Part shown: positions 1-8,855 of the stretch, one piece after another | Layout of the letters: every line of letters begins with the position of its first letter | How positions within the stretch are numbered: the stretch's first letter is position 1 | Source: Secundilactobacillus odoratitofui DSM 19909 = JCM 15043 | Lineage (GTDB): Bacteria; Bacillota; Bacilli; Lactobacillales; Lactobacillaceae | NCBI RefSeq assembly: GCF_001434895.1 | Contig: NZ_AZEE01000028.1 | Coordinates: forward strand, 186,502 to 250,501 | Length of the DNA stretch: 64,000 bases | Direction of reading: 5' to 3' | Notes under the pieces: generated by a model | The model's input: the letters and a program-made list of their open reading frames with translations, nothing else | Database searches by the model: none | What the model was told of the DNA's origin: nothing | Translations under genes and position numbers: made by a program

Positions 1-108
1 CGGTTATTTGTGGAACGGGTGGCAGGTATCATTACGGATGATTTTGAGCGCGCACAACTGATTCGAGCAGAACAACACCACTTAACCCAACCAGCTTTAT
101 CAATTTAA
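1..108 (+). CDS. C-terminal fragment of an unidentified protein
   Basis: The reading frame is open from the first base and ends at TAA 106-108, giving the last 35 residues of a protein whose start lies outside the window. The fragment is helical-looking and charged (it contains ITDDFERAQLIRAEQ). I do not recognise the family. A terminator-like hairpin follows at once, so this gene probably ends its own transcript before sbcD. Confidence 0.5.
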   Translation, partial: RLFVERVAGIITDDFERAQLIRAEQHHLTQPALSI

Positions 109-122
109 TCACATACGCATGT

Positions 123-164
123 GCGTCAACGAACGGCTAAGGTCGATTGTTGACGCGCTTTTTG
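123..164 (+). terminator. Rho-independent terminator upstream of sbcD
   Basis: GCGTCAAC at 123-130 pairs with GTTGACGC at 149-156 and is followed by a T-rich run (159-163). It separates the partial gene from sbcD. Confidence 0.75.
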
Positions 165-204
165 CTAAAATAAAAGTTACCAATAAAGCAGGGAATGATA
201 ATTT

Positions 205-1347
205 TTGAAATTTTTACATACAGCCGACTGGCACATCGGTCGCAGGCTACACGGATTCGACCTCACCGATGAACAAACAACGGCCTTTGATCAAATTGAA
301 CAATTAGCGATTCAAGAACACGTCGATGGCATTATCATTGCGGGTGACTTGTATGATCGACGATTACCGGCAGAAGCGTCAGTAGCCCTGGTCAATCAGA
401 TGCTGCAGAAGTTAAATTTGGCGGATCATTTTCCAATTTATGCGATTTCAGGTAATCATGATAGTGCAACGCGGTTAGCAACCGGTACACCATGGTTTAA
501 ACAAACGGATTTGTATTTGCACACCGAATTAGGGCAGGCCTTTCAACCAATTGAAGTTGGCGATTGCCAGTTATTTTTATGCCCATACTTTGAACCTTTT
601 GAAGCACAGCAATACTTTGAGGACGAGTCACTGCAACACCTGGATCAGGCTTTTGCGCGAGTCGTGTCGGAAATGAAAAAAGCGTTTGATCCGGCTAAAA
701 AGCACCTGTTAGTTGCCCACTTTTTTGTTGCTGGTAGTGCCACTACGGATTCAGAGACCAACTTAACGGTTGGTGGCTTGGCAGCGGTACCCACCGATTT
801 GTTGGTGGATTTTGACTACGTTGCATTGGGTCATTTACATGGTAAAGACGCGCTACATGCTGACCGTGCCCGGTACAGTGGGTCACCAGTCAAGTTTTCG
901 TTGTCCGAAGCCAATCAACAAAAGGGGGTCTGGATCGTCGATACCGACCAAAGTCCAATCACCTACGAGTTTAAACCACTACAGCCGGTACACGACGTCA
1001 AGTTACTGACTGATAGTTTTGAAACGTTGATGTCTTCTGAAACTGATGACAGCATCGACCACGAGGATTATTACGGTATCACATTGACCGACCGTCAGCC
1101 GATTCCAAACGTCATGGCTCGACTACGAACAGTCTTTCCACGAATCGTGACGCTAAGCCGACAGGATGGATACTCAGCGCAGGTGAGCTACCAAGGTGAG
1201 ACCAGCAAGCAATTAAAGCAAAAAGCGCCAATGGCGTTACTTGACGACTTTTACGAACAGGTTGCTAAAGAAAAGATGACCCCGCAACAACAAAAGTGGG
1301 CCCAACAGGCTTTGAAACAGGCCAATGAGGGAGGCACAAACGCATGA
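205..1347 (+). CDS. sbcD: Exonuclease SbcD (Mre11-type nuclease subunit)
   Basis: SbcD is the metallophosphoesterase subunit of the SbcCD complex, which opens hairpins and processes DNA ends with SbcC. The 380-residue product, of usual length, starts at TTG 205 and begins KFLHTADWHIG, giving metal ligands D8 and H10. GDLYD, then GNHD near residue 84, and VALGHLHG near residue 208 complete the calcineurin-like motif series; the C-terminal third is the capping domain. The TTG is chosen because it immediately precedes the conserved beta strand and has GCAGGGA upstream. The stop overlaps the sbcC start as ATGA (1344-1347), which implies translational coupling. The assignment is secure from motifs and partner gene. 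Confidence 0.95.
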   Translation: MKFLHTADWHIGRRLHGFDLTDEQTTAFDQIEQLAIQEHVDGIIIAGDLYDRRLPAEASVALVNQMLQKLNLADHFPIYAISGNHDSATRLATGTPWFKQTDLYLHTELGQAFQPIEVGDCQLFLCPYFEPFEAQQYFEDESLQHLDQAFARVVSEMKKAFDPAKKHLLVAHFFVAGSATTDSETNLTVGGLAAVPTDLLVDFDYVALGHLHGKDALHADRARYSGSPVKFSLSEANQQKGVWIVDTDQSPITYEFKPLQPVHDVKLLTDSFETLMSSETDDSIDHEDYYGITLTDRQPIPNVMARLRTVFPRIVTLSRQDGYSAQVSYQGETSKQLKQKAPMALLDDFYEQVAKEKMTPQQQKWAQQALKQANEGGTNA

Positions 1348-4300
1348 AACCACTCAAATTAACCATGAACTACTTCGGACCGTACGAACACCAAACGATT
1401 GATTTTACTCGTTTGGATGAGGCGCCATTATTTTTAATTGCGGGACCAACAGGAAGTGGCAAAACCACTCTTTTTGATGCCATGACGTTTGCCCTGTATG
1501 GCGAAAGCGCCAGTGATGATCGAGATCCAGCTGCCTTACGTTCAGACTTTGCGGTCCCTGACGAACCGACGTCAGTTGACTTAGTGTTTGAACATCAAGG
1601 GTTGCGATATGACATCAACCGGTTGCCAAAACAGGTTCTGGCGAAAAAACGGGGTACTGGTACCCGCCCGTTTCCTAGCCAGGGGACATTAAAAATTTAT
1701 CGAGGCGATGAACAAATTGACGAAATCACCCGGTTGGTTGATATCAATCTTAAGTTAAGCGATGTGCTCCAAATTAATCGTAAACAGTTTGTTCAAATTG
1801 TCTTATTGCCTCAGGGCGAATTTCGCCGGTTCTTGGTAGCAGATAGTGCTAAAAAAGAGACCATTTTACGAAAGGTTTTCGGCACTGAACTTTATCAACA
1901 TTGGGCCAATAATCTTCGCGCTCAGTTGAATACCCAAACTGACCAGGTCAAAAACTGGCAGGCCACCATTGATAACGTTTTGAAGCGGGTACGATGGGCA
2001 ACTGATTCAGAGCATACCTTAGAGGCACTGGCCGAACAGCAAAAACAAGATCGTGCGACCTTAAAGACGGCGCAAGCCAAACTGGCAGACATTTCTCAGC
2101 AAGTTACAACGAGCCAACGACAATTTGATGCGGCCAATCAAATTAATCAAAATTTTGAACAATTAGCAAAACAGAATCAAGTTGTTGATACGTTGATGCA
2201 GCAGCAACCTCAAATAGTGGCTACCAATCAGCAACTGACGCAACTCAAGTGGGCTGCTGAGCAGCAACATGATTACCAGCAACAACAAACGATTGAAGCT
2301 TCAATCAAACAAAATCAGCAACAAGTTAGCGACATTGCCGCTACCATTCAACAACAGCAGACAACGTTGGCGACTGCAACTGGGAAGGCTGATGTCTTAC
2401 ACCAACAGGCCCCTGAAATCACGAAGTTACAAAACCAGTTGACGTTATTGGAAAATCAACGACCACTGTTTGAACAAGTTGATGCAGTGGCTCGGCAAGT
2501 CGAATCGCAGACTAGAGACTTTAAACAACTTAGTAAGACTACTGAAAATCAACGTACGCTACAAACTAAACTGAACGCCCAGCTCAAACAAACGACTGAC
2601 CAATTGGACGAACGACCAGGTTTGATTGAAAAAATTGGGCAATTAAAGGCTACTCAAACTCAGCAGGCACAACTTACAAAACGGTTCGATAATCTGTCCG
2701 AACTCCAACATCGCGTTCAAAATCAGCGTAATTTAATTGCGCAAACAGCCATCAAACAATCGGCTGCGCAAGAAGAGGTCGAGTCAGCCACAACGCAATA
2801 TGACAATTTGAAGAATCAGTGGTTGGTCAATCAAATTGCGGTTTTAGCGAGTCAATTAAAGCCAGGGACGCCGTGTCCAGTCTGTGGTAGTGAGTCACAC
2901 CCACATCCGTATCACGGCACTGCTACTCAGACGGTGGATGACCAAATGGTTAAACAGTCCGAGCAGGCTTTACAACTGGCCAAAACTGCCTTGGCTAAGT
3001 TGGAAGCCACTCATGCCAGCCAAGAACGCGAGTTGGCAACTTTAACCACTGACGAGCAAAAGCAAGTGGATGAGCTAACTGATTTATTAACGACTGACGA
3101 CAGCCTTGATATTGAGTCATTACACAGTCAGTTTGAGCAAAGTAAGTTGACCACGACACAGGATTTGCAGACTGCTCAACGTCGACAAAAGACGCTGGAC
3201 CAGCTAACACTAGCCAAGGACGCACTAGCAAGCCAACTGGACCAAGTGACGCAACAATTGGCAGCTTCAGTCGAGACTACCCAAGCAGCACAGCTCGCAC
3301 TGCAACGAACACAAGCCAAATTAGAAACCCTTCAACAGCGTTTACCTGAGTCGTTTGAAAATCTGACAGCGCTAGATGAATACTTGGCGAAACAAAAAAC
3401 ACAAGTAACGAGTTTTAACAATCAAACCCAGTTAGTGAATGAACAAATTCAAAGCACTCAACGTGAGTTGGCAACTAGTCAGGCCAACCAAAAGAATTTG
3501 AAAACTAGTATTGAAACCGACCAGGCAAAGTCTCTGGCACTTCAAAAACAATTGGCAAAGGCAATCGAGGCCACCTTGGGTAACGATGGTGATCAGCAGG
3601 CAGTGTTCGTGTCATTAATGGCTCAAACAGCTCAAATTCCAAGTCTTGAACAGCGCCTAAAAAAATACGACGCTGATTTAACCGCTGCGAAAGCCAGTGT
3701 GTCGGCATATCAGCAGTTGGTCGAGGGTAAAACTCGCACTGATCTAACAGTTATTCAGGCTACCTTAGATCAGCTCACAACTGATCAACAAGCGGCTGTC
3801 AAAGCCCGAGATGAGGTCCAAGAACAGGTGACTGTCAATGGTGATATATTGAAACAGCTTAAAACGGCAACTAAACAAGTGTCTAGTCAGCTTGAAGGTT
3901 TACACCAACTACAACTGCTGGTTGAAACGGTTGCTGGCGGTGGCGAAAACAAACTGGGACTCGAACGTTACGTCCTCCGCGCGCAACTGGTGGAAATTTT
4001 GGCGATTGCTAACCAACACTTAGCGCAACTTAGTTCAGGGCGCTACGCCATGCAGTTACATCTTGAAGCGGGCTCTTATCAGCGCAATACTGGTCTGGAG
4101 ATTGACGTCTATGATGATAACGTCGGGCAGGTTCGAAGTGTGCACACGCTATCTGGTGGTGAAAGCTTTATTGCGGCATTGAGTTTGGCATTAGCGCTTG
4201 GTGAGATGATTCAAAATCAGTCTGGTGGTATCAGTATTGACGCATTATTTGTCGATGAGGGGTTTGGCTCACTGGATCAAGACTCGCTGACTGTTGCCAT

Positions 4301-4445
4301 GGCTGCGCTTGAAAACGTTGAAAGTAGCCATCGGATGATTGGCATTATTAGCCACGTGTCGCTATTGCAAGAAACGATTCCTTATCAGATTCAGGTGTCA
4401 GCCATCGGCCAAGGAAAATCAAAAGCCAAAATCGTATTACCGTAG
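1344..4445 (+). CDS. sbcC: Exonuclease SbcC (Rad50-type SMC ATPase)
   Basis: This is the ATPase and coiled-coil subunit of SbcCD, 1033 residues long. The Walker A motif GPTGSGKTT is at residues 34-42. Long Gln-rich coiled coils surround a zinc hook with C511-P-V-C514. The C-terminal lobe has the ABC signature LSGGES (936-941) and Walker B ALFVDEGFGSLD (about 967-978). This split-ATPase layout is diagnostic of SbcC/Rad50. It is coupled to sbcD by a 4-base overlap. The two act together in repair of palindromic or hairpin DNA and blocked ends. I see no damage to the frame. Confidence 0.95.
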   Translation: MKPLKLTMNYFGPYEHQTIDFTRLDEAPLFLIAGPTGSGKTTLFDAMTFALYGESASDDRDPAALRSDFAVPDEPTSVDLVFEHQGLRYDINRLPKQVLAKKRGTGTRPFPSQGTLKIYRGDEQIDEITRLVDINLKLSDVLQINRKQFVQIVLLPQGEFRRFLVADSAKKETILRKVFGTELYQHWANNLRAQLNTQTDQVKNWQATIDNVLKRVRWATDSEHTLEALAEQQKQDRATLKTAQAKLADISQQVTTSQRQFDAANQINQNFEQLAKQNQVVDTLMQQQPQIVATNQQLTQLKWAAEQQHDYQQQQTIEASIKQNQQQVSDIAATIQQQQTTLATATGKADVLHQQAPEITKLQNQLTLLENQRPLFEQVDAVARQVESQTRDFKQLSKTTENQRTLQTKLNAQLKQTTDQLDERPGLIEKIGQLKATQTQQAQLTKRFDNLSELQHRVQNQRNLIAQTAIKQSAAQEEVESATTQYDNLKNQWLVNQIAVLASQLKPGTPCPVCGSESHPHPYHGTATQTVDDQMVKQSEQALQLAKTALAKLEATHASQERELATLTTDEQKQVDELTDLLTTDDSLDIESLHSQFEQSKLTTTQDLQTAQRRQKTLDQLTLAKDALASQLDQVTQQLAASVETTQAAQLALQRTQAKLETLQQRLPESFENLTALDEYLAKQKTQVTSFNNQTQLVNEQIQSTQRELATSQANQKNLKTSIETDQAKSLALQKQLAKAIEATLGNDGDQQAVFVSLMAQTAQIPSLEQRLKKYDADLTAAKASVSAYQQLVEGKTRTDLTVIQATLDQLTTDQQAAVKARDEVQEQVTVNGDILKQLKTATKQVSSQLEGLHQLQLLVETVAGGGENKLGLERYVLRAQLVEILAIANQHLAQLSSGRYAMQLHLEAGSYQRNTGLEIDVYDDNVGQVRSVHTLSGGESFIAALSLALALGEMIQNQSGGISIDALFVDEGFGSLDQDSLTVAMAALENVESSHRMIGIISHVSLLQETIPYQIQVSAIGQGKSKAKIVLP

Positions 4446-4485
4446 ACCATATGTTTCGTACCAATTAATTTAAAGGAGAACGCTA

Positions 4486-5277
4486 TTGATAACCATAAAA
4501 TCACAACGAGAAATTGATCAAATGAAAGCATCAGGCGCCATTTTAGCAGGCGTTTTAAACGGTTTGGCAGACGTTATTAAGCCCGGTATTTCCGCTTGGG
4601 AGATCGAGCAATTTGCTGACCGCTATATCACTGAACATGGTGCCAAGGCGGAGGAGAAGGGTTTCGAAGGCTACAAGTATGCGACTTGCGTGAATGTGAA
4701 CGATGAAGTCGCCCACGCAACGCCCCGTCGTGACCTGATTTTAAAGACCGGTGACGTGGTGGCGGTTGACCTAGTTGTCAACTTGGATGGCTTTTTGAGC
4801 GATGCCTGCCGGACTTATGCGGTTGGTGAAGTTTCAGCTGAGAAGCAACGCCTCTTGGATGTCACACGGACTGCCCTCTACAAGGGAATTGAACAGGCCG
4901 TTGTTGGTAATCGGCTTGGTGACATTGGTGCAGCCATTCAACACTATGTTGAAGACGAAGCTAACATGGGCGATGTGCGGGAGTTGATCGGTCACGGTAT
5001 CCAACCAACGATGCACGAACAGCCAGACGTTCCAGCATACGGCCAGGCTGGCCGCGGCTTACGATTGAAAGAAGGCATGACCATCACCATTGAACCCATG
5101 GTTAATCTAGGCAGTCGTGAGATTCGGTCAGTTGAAACGGCCGACCATTCTTGGGAGTATTACGTTACTTATGATGGCTCGCCGTCTGCTCAATTTGAGC
5201 ATACCATTGTGATCACTAAGGACGGCCCCAAGATTTTGACCTCACAGGACGCTTCGTTTGACCAGGCGTATCTATAA
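4486..5277 (+). CDS. map: Type I methionine aminopeptidase
   Basis: This cytosolic metalloenzyme removes the initiator methionine from new proteins. The 263-residue product starts at TTG 4486, with AAAGGAGAA seven or so bases upstream. The five metal ligands of the family are present: Asp and Asp in VVAVDLVVNLDGFLSDACRTY, His in IGHGIQPTMHEQP, Glu in TIEPMV and Glu in FEHTIV. It lies 40 bases after sbcC with no terminator between, so it may be read from the sbcDC transcript. A strong terminator follows. The gene is not the adk-linked map copy found in ribosomal-protein operons, so this genome may carry its map here alone or as a second copy. Confidence 0.93.
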   Translation: MITIKSQREIDQMKASGAILAGVLNGLADVIKPGISAWEIEQFADRYITEHGAKAEEKGFEGYKYATCVNVNDEVAHATPRRDLILKTGDVVAVDLVVNLDGFLSDACRTYAVGEVSAEKQRLLDVTRTALYKGIEQAVVGNRLGDIGAAIQHYVEDEANMGDVRELIGHGIQPTMHEQPDVPAYGQAGRGLRLKEGMTITIEPMVNLGSREIRSVETADHSWEYYVTYDGSPSAQFEHTIVITKDGPKILTSQDASFDQAYL

Positions 5278-5287
5278 AACGATTCTG

Positions 5288-5330
5288 ACACCTGAAACGC
5301 CATTACCAGCAGGCGTTTGAGGTGTTTTCT
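5288..5330 (+). terminator. Terminator after map
   Basis: ACACCTGAAACGCC (5288-5301) pairs with GGCGTTTGAGGTGT (5312-5325) with one mismatch and is followed by TTT. It ends the sbcDC-map transcript. Confidence 0.8.
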
Positions 5331-5484
5331 GTGTGAGAATCAGTTGTGACGCGTATAATAACTGACGTAATGTAACCTTTTAGGCAGTTACCTCAAATGA
5401 AGGTCAAAGTTTAAACGGAGTAGTCAATCATAGGGCATGACGTGATTGGTGTGATTTAATTATTTATCAAGGGGAAGTTTTGGC

Positions 5485-7476
5485 ATGAATCAAGTATTAC
5501 TTTTACTGATTATCTTGGCAGCGGTTGTGCTGGCCAATATTTTGGCACGACACGTGACAGTTATTCCGTTGCCGTTTTTTCTGATTATTTTCGGGTTGGT
5601 TTTAGCAACATTACCCATTTACACCCATTTTCAGTTGGATCCGTCAACCTTTGCGTTTGCGATTATTGCGCCGTTACTTTTTAACGAAGCGCAAAATAGC
5701 TCTCGGTTTTGGATTGGTCGATCAATCACCAATATTTTGTCCCTGGCAGTGGGCCTAGTCGTAGTCACAGTTTTAATTGTAGGTAGTGGTATTCATCTTA
5801 TTTACGCGTTGTTGCCATTAAGCTTAAGCTTTGCTCTAGTTGCCATTGTGGCGCCAACTGATGCTTCTGCTGTGAATTCAATTTTTGAGGCGAACCCCAT
5901 CGCCGAGGAACAAGCCGGCATCCTACAACACGAATCGCTGTTTAATGATGCTGCCGGGATCGTAATCTTTGACATGGGACTTGCTGCTTACATTTCTGGC
6001 CAGTTTTCGTTGACCCACGCGGTTGAAATGTTTTTCTGGGAGTTCTTAGGCGGTTTGTTATTCGGTGGCTTGCTGGGGGTCGTGATTGTCAGTGCCCGGA
6101 TGTCATTGGTTCGCCACAATGATGACACACCGTTGATCATGGTACTTATCTCAGCTTTAACACCGTTTTTGGTCTACTTACTGGCAGAGGAGCTGGCGTT
6201 ATCCGGCATTTTGGCGGTGGTTGCCGCTGGTTTAGTGCAAGGATCTGAACGTGACAAATTAAGGCTGAATTCGTCCCGGATGCAATTGGTGACCAGCAAT
6301 GTATGGGAGATTATTAGCGGTGTACTATCTGGCACAGTTTTTGTGCTACTCGGTTTATCGCTGCCGGCAGTCATCCAAGCACTCAATCGCAACGTTACAG
6401 CCAATATGTCGATTTTAGGCCTGACGATGCTGGGGTTGGCCATTTACTTTACCAAGGGCCTCTTGCGTTTGGTTTGGACCCGTTACTTATTAAAACGTCG
6501 GGAAAAGAGTGACCATGTTTGGCGGGATAGTTTAGTGATGGCGTTGAGTGGCGCTAATGGGACCATTACGTTGTCCTTGGCGTTTTCAATTCCGGTCATG
6601 GTAAACGGTCAGGCATTTCTGCTGCGGGGACCACTGATTTATCTGGCGGCGGTTGTGATCCTAACGAGTCTCATTTTACCGACGATTTTTGTGCCAATCA
6701 TTTTGCCTTCGCAGGTTAAGCAAAATTCTGGCTTTAAGTGGGTTAAACGCATGATTCAGGCCGGTATCAGTGATCTGCGTGATGAAAAAGATCACCCACA
6801 AGAAGCGCAGATCGTGGTGGATTCATTGCAGCAGCAACTGATTTTAGACAGTACCCCGAAGTTGCGGATCGAGCGTCAGATTATGCGTCAAACCCACGTG
6901 GTAGAACGTAAGCGTATTAAGGCGATGTTTGATGCTGGTGACATTTCTGCAGATGAACAGAAGTACTATAATAAGTTTTTACAACTGAACCATTTTAGCT
7001 CCGACGAAAAAGTTTGGAAAAACGTCTGGTTACGCATTCGGTTTAGTCTTCACATTGGGACGATGTATAAAGACCTGCACCGGGCCCAAGAAGCTTTTTT
7101 GACTGCGCCAGTTGCGTTAGAGGAAGTTTATTGGCGTGAACAGTTTGAGCGCCATGGCGAAGACATTCTACCCATTGAGACTGCTGGTTTTGAAGCTGTG
7201 ATGAACTTTTTGAAGACCAATAGCGGCACAAATGGGGTTGAAACTAATCTGGTTCGTCGCTTTTATCGAACTCGTCATCGTCGAATCAACGGTGGCGATG
7301 TGGATGCAGATCGCGTTTATCAGCTATTCATGCGTGCCTTTCACGCGGAATATGAATTGATTCAGCGGGCAGTTGCCAGTGGCGATATTTCAACTGAGTT
7401 AGCCGAAAAACTCCAACAACGAATTTCCAATGATGAAATCACTTACATTCAAAATAGCGAAGTTTACCATCAGTGA
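5485..7476 (+). CDS. CPA1-family Na+/H+ antiporter
   Basis: This is a membrane cation/proton antiporter for sodium and pH homeostasis. The 663-residue product starts at ATG 5485 behind AAGGGGA. About the first 410 residues form a dozen hydrophobic segments. They carry the CPA1 signatures APTDASAV (123 on, with D126) and LFNDAAGIVIF with the key N154-D155. The last 240 residues are hydrophilic and probably a cytoplasmic regulatory tail, as in NhaP/NhaK-type proteins. The ion (Na+ or K+) cannot be read from sequence. The TMEM175-like gene starts 60 bases after the stop, suggesting a cation-homeostasis operon. Confidence 0.88.
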   Translation: MNQVLLLLIILAAVVLANILARHVTVIPLPFFLIIFGLVLATLPIYTHFQLDPSTFAFAIIAPLLFNEAQNSSRFWIGRSITNILSLAVGLVVVTVLIVGSGIHLIYALLPLSLSFALVAIVAPTDASAVNSIFEANPIAEEQAGILQHESLFNDAAGIVIFDMGLAAYISGQFSLTHAVEMFFWEFLGGLLFGGLLGVVIVSARMSLVRHNDDTPLIMVLISALTPFLVYLLAEELALSGILAVVAAGLVQGSERDKLRLNSSRMQLVTSNVWEIISGVLSGTVFVLLGLSLPAVIQALNRNVTANMSILGLTMLGLAIYFTKGLLRLVWTRYLLKRREKSDHVWRDSLVMALSGANGTITLSLAFSIPVMVNGQAFLLRGPLIYLAAVVILTSLILPTIFVPIILPSQVKQNSGFKWVKRMIQAGISDLRDEKDHPQEAQIVVDSLQQQLILDSTPKLRIERQIMRQTHVVERKRIKAMFDAGDISADEQKYYNKFLQLNHFSSDEKVWKNVWLRIRFSLHIGTMYKDLHRAQEAFLTAPVALEEVYWREQFERHGEDILPIETAGFEAVMNFLKTNSGTNGVETNLVRRFYRTRHRRINGGDVDADRVYQLFMRAFHAEYELIQRAVASGDISTELAEKLQQRISNDEITYIQNSEVYHQ

Positions 7477-7536
7477 TTGAATTTATGTCATAAAATAGGT
7501 AACATATTAGCGAGTAGAGATTTCGGAGGAATAAAA

Positions 7537-8136
7537 TTGAATAAAGCAAGAGTTGAAGCATTTACGGATGCAGTTGTTGCTATCATTTTAACTATTATGA
7601 TTTTGGAGTTTAAGACGCCGTCATCTTTGGCATTCTCAGCAATTTTTGAGAACGGGCCTTATTTGATCTCTTACGTTGTGGGATACGTTTTTGTGGGCGT
7701 AGCTTGGTACAATCATCACTATCTGTTTGCGGTTTCGAAGCGGATTACAAAGCGGGTATATTGGCTCAATAACTTTTGGTTATTTTCGATGTCCTTTATT
7801 CCAGTCGCTACTGCCTGGGTAGGGCAAGGCCTAAACGCATTTGGGCCGGAAGCTTTCTATGCCATCGTTTATTTCTTATGGACGCTGTCCTATCAGTTAT
7901 TAACGTTGGCATTACTAAGTACGAGTCGCCAGGCTGGGGATACCAAGGCGGTTAAGGCTATTAGTGCCATGCCACTATACCGATTTTTAACCACTTGGTA
8001 TTGGGTTTTAGGACTGGTTTTAGTTGACGTGATTGCGCTTGTGATGATGCCAAGCTTACAACTCCTCGTGGTTGCCGGCTTAGTTGTGTTTGTCGGTGCT
8101 CGCACCAATTCTGATAGCGATCAACTGTTTAACTAG
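7537..8136 (+). CDS. TMEM175-like (DUF1211) potassium channel family protein
   Basis: The 199-residue product starts at TTG 7537, six bases after TTCGGAGGA. An upstream in-frame TTG at 7477 lacks a ribosome site, so I reject it. The N-terminus RVEAFTDAVVAIILTIMILE matches the RxxxF(S/T)D motif of bacterial TMEM175 (R5, F9, T10, D11). About six hydrophobic helices follow, the usual size of the single-repeat bacterial form. Known members are K+-permeable channels without a classical selectivity filter. Placement right behind a CPA1 antiporter fits a role in ion balance. Family membership is firm; channel activity is by analogy. Confidence 0.88.
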   Translation: MNKARVEAFTDAVVAIILTIMILEFKTPSSLAFSAIFENGPYLISYVVGYVFVGVAWYNHHYLFAVSKRITKRVYWLNNFWLFSMSFIPVATAWVGQGLNAFGPEAFYAIVYFLWTLSYQLLTLALLSTSRQAGDTKAVKAISAMPLYRFLTTWYWVLGLVLVDVIALVMMPSLQLLVVAGLVVFVGARTNSDSDQLFN

Positions 8137-8154
8137 AGGATAGGGAGTGACAGT

Positions 8155-8547
8155 TTGATAGACTACACACTTAAGATTCGCAACAAGGTAACGACGCGAG
8201 ATATTGTTGTGAGCTATAGAGCCATGGCAGAAGAGGGCCAAAAGGAACTCACCCGTGGCGAGATGACTTTTAACTTAGAAACCGCGAACCTTGACTACTT
8301 GACTCATAGCCAGTTTATTTTAGGGATCGTGGAGACGGTGATTTTAAGGTTGAATCAACAATGCGTGTTAGACCGCATTGAAATTGATCAATCGGCGAAC
8401 CGATTAAAACTTCAAATTCCAAATATTTCGGAACTCAGAAGTTATATTCAAACCCATCATTTATTAACTCATGTAGCCCAATCAGCGGTTGCTAATGGCC
8501 ACTCTGCCATCACAGTTTCGATTTCAACACCATTTAAATTAGGATAA
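8155..8547 (+). CDS. Conserved-looking hypothetical protein, 130 aa
   Basis: I do not recognise this family. The frame starts at TTG 8155, with TAGGGAGTG nine or so bases upstream, and lies 18 bases after the TMEM175-like gene. It is followed by a good terminator, so it is the last gene of the antiporter operon. The protein is soluble, with no signal peptide or membrane segment. It mixes charged strands with a central helix (TANLDYLTHSQFILGIVETV) and a Gln/Asn/Leu-rich second half. Coding character is supported by the spacing, ribosome site and terminator. Confidence 0.65.
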   Translation: MIDYTLKIRNKVTTRDIVVSYRAMAEEGQKELTRGEMTFNLETANLDYLTHSQFILGIVETVILRLNQQCVLDRIEIDQSANRLKLQIPNISELRSYIQTHHLLTHVAQSAVANGHSAITVSISTPFKLG

Positions 8548-8558
8548 GATTGTTTTAT

Positions 8559-8588
8559 GTCGGGCGGCAGGACTGCTCGACTTTTTTA
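8559..8588 (+). terminator. Terminator of the antiporter operon
   Basis: GTCGGGC (8559-8565) pairs with GCTCGAC (8575-8581), including one G-U pair, and is followed by TTTTTTATT. Confidence 0.85.
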
Positions 8589-8620
8589 TTGTCTTAATAA
8601 TCATGGCTAGCTCAGTCGAA

Positions 8621-8635
8621 AGAGAACGCTTACAT
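8621..8635 (-). promoter_or_regulatory. Candidate cre site (CcpA operator) upstream of the aquaporin gene
   Basis: Read on the minus strand the site is ATGTAAGCGTTCTCT. It matches every fixed position of the CcpA consensus WTGNAANCGNWNNCW. It lies about 220 bases before the aquaglyceroporin start, in an otherwise empty 308-base gap. Glycerol facilitator genes are common CcpA targets, so catabolite control is a reasonable inference. Confidence 0.6.
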
Positions 8636-8793
8636 TCAATTTTCAAAATATGTCAAAAAGATTGCAAATTTGAAATTCACTTTTCATTTATAAGTTTAAA
8701 CGGTAAAATATTAATCATGTCAAGAAAACACGATACTTATGTATGTGCAAAGCATTGAGCGGGTAACTCTTTAATCAGCCATTCACTGAAGCA

Positions 8794-8807
8794 TTGACAA
8801 CTGTCAA
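8794..8807. repeat. Inverted repeat, possible operator
   Basis: TTGACA-AC-TGTCAA is a perfect 6-2-6 inverted repeat about 50 bases before the aquaporin start. Its left half also resembles a -35 element, but I see no well-spaced -10. The following 8821-8840 stretch is very AT-rich. Confidence 0.4.
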
Positions 8808-8855
8808 ACACATAGCGCCATTATTTATATATTATATAGAATAGGATTGAACTTG

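Noticed and set aside
7477-7536. TTG 7477 as start of the TMEM175-like gene
   Set aside because: It abuts the previous stop without a ribosome site, while TTG 7537 has TTCGGAGGA and puts RVEAFTD at the N-terminus as in the family.
8821-8846. AT-rich stretch before the aquaporin gene as a replication or attachment site
   Set aside because: It is short, has no iterons, DnaA boxes or direct repeats, and is explained as a promoter-proximal region.
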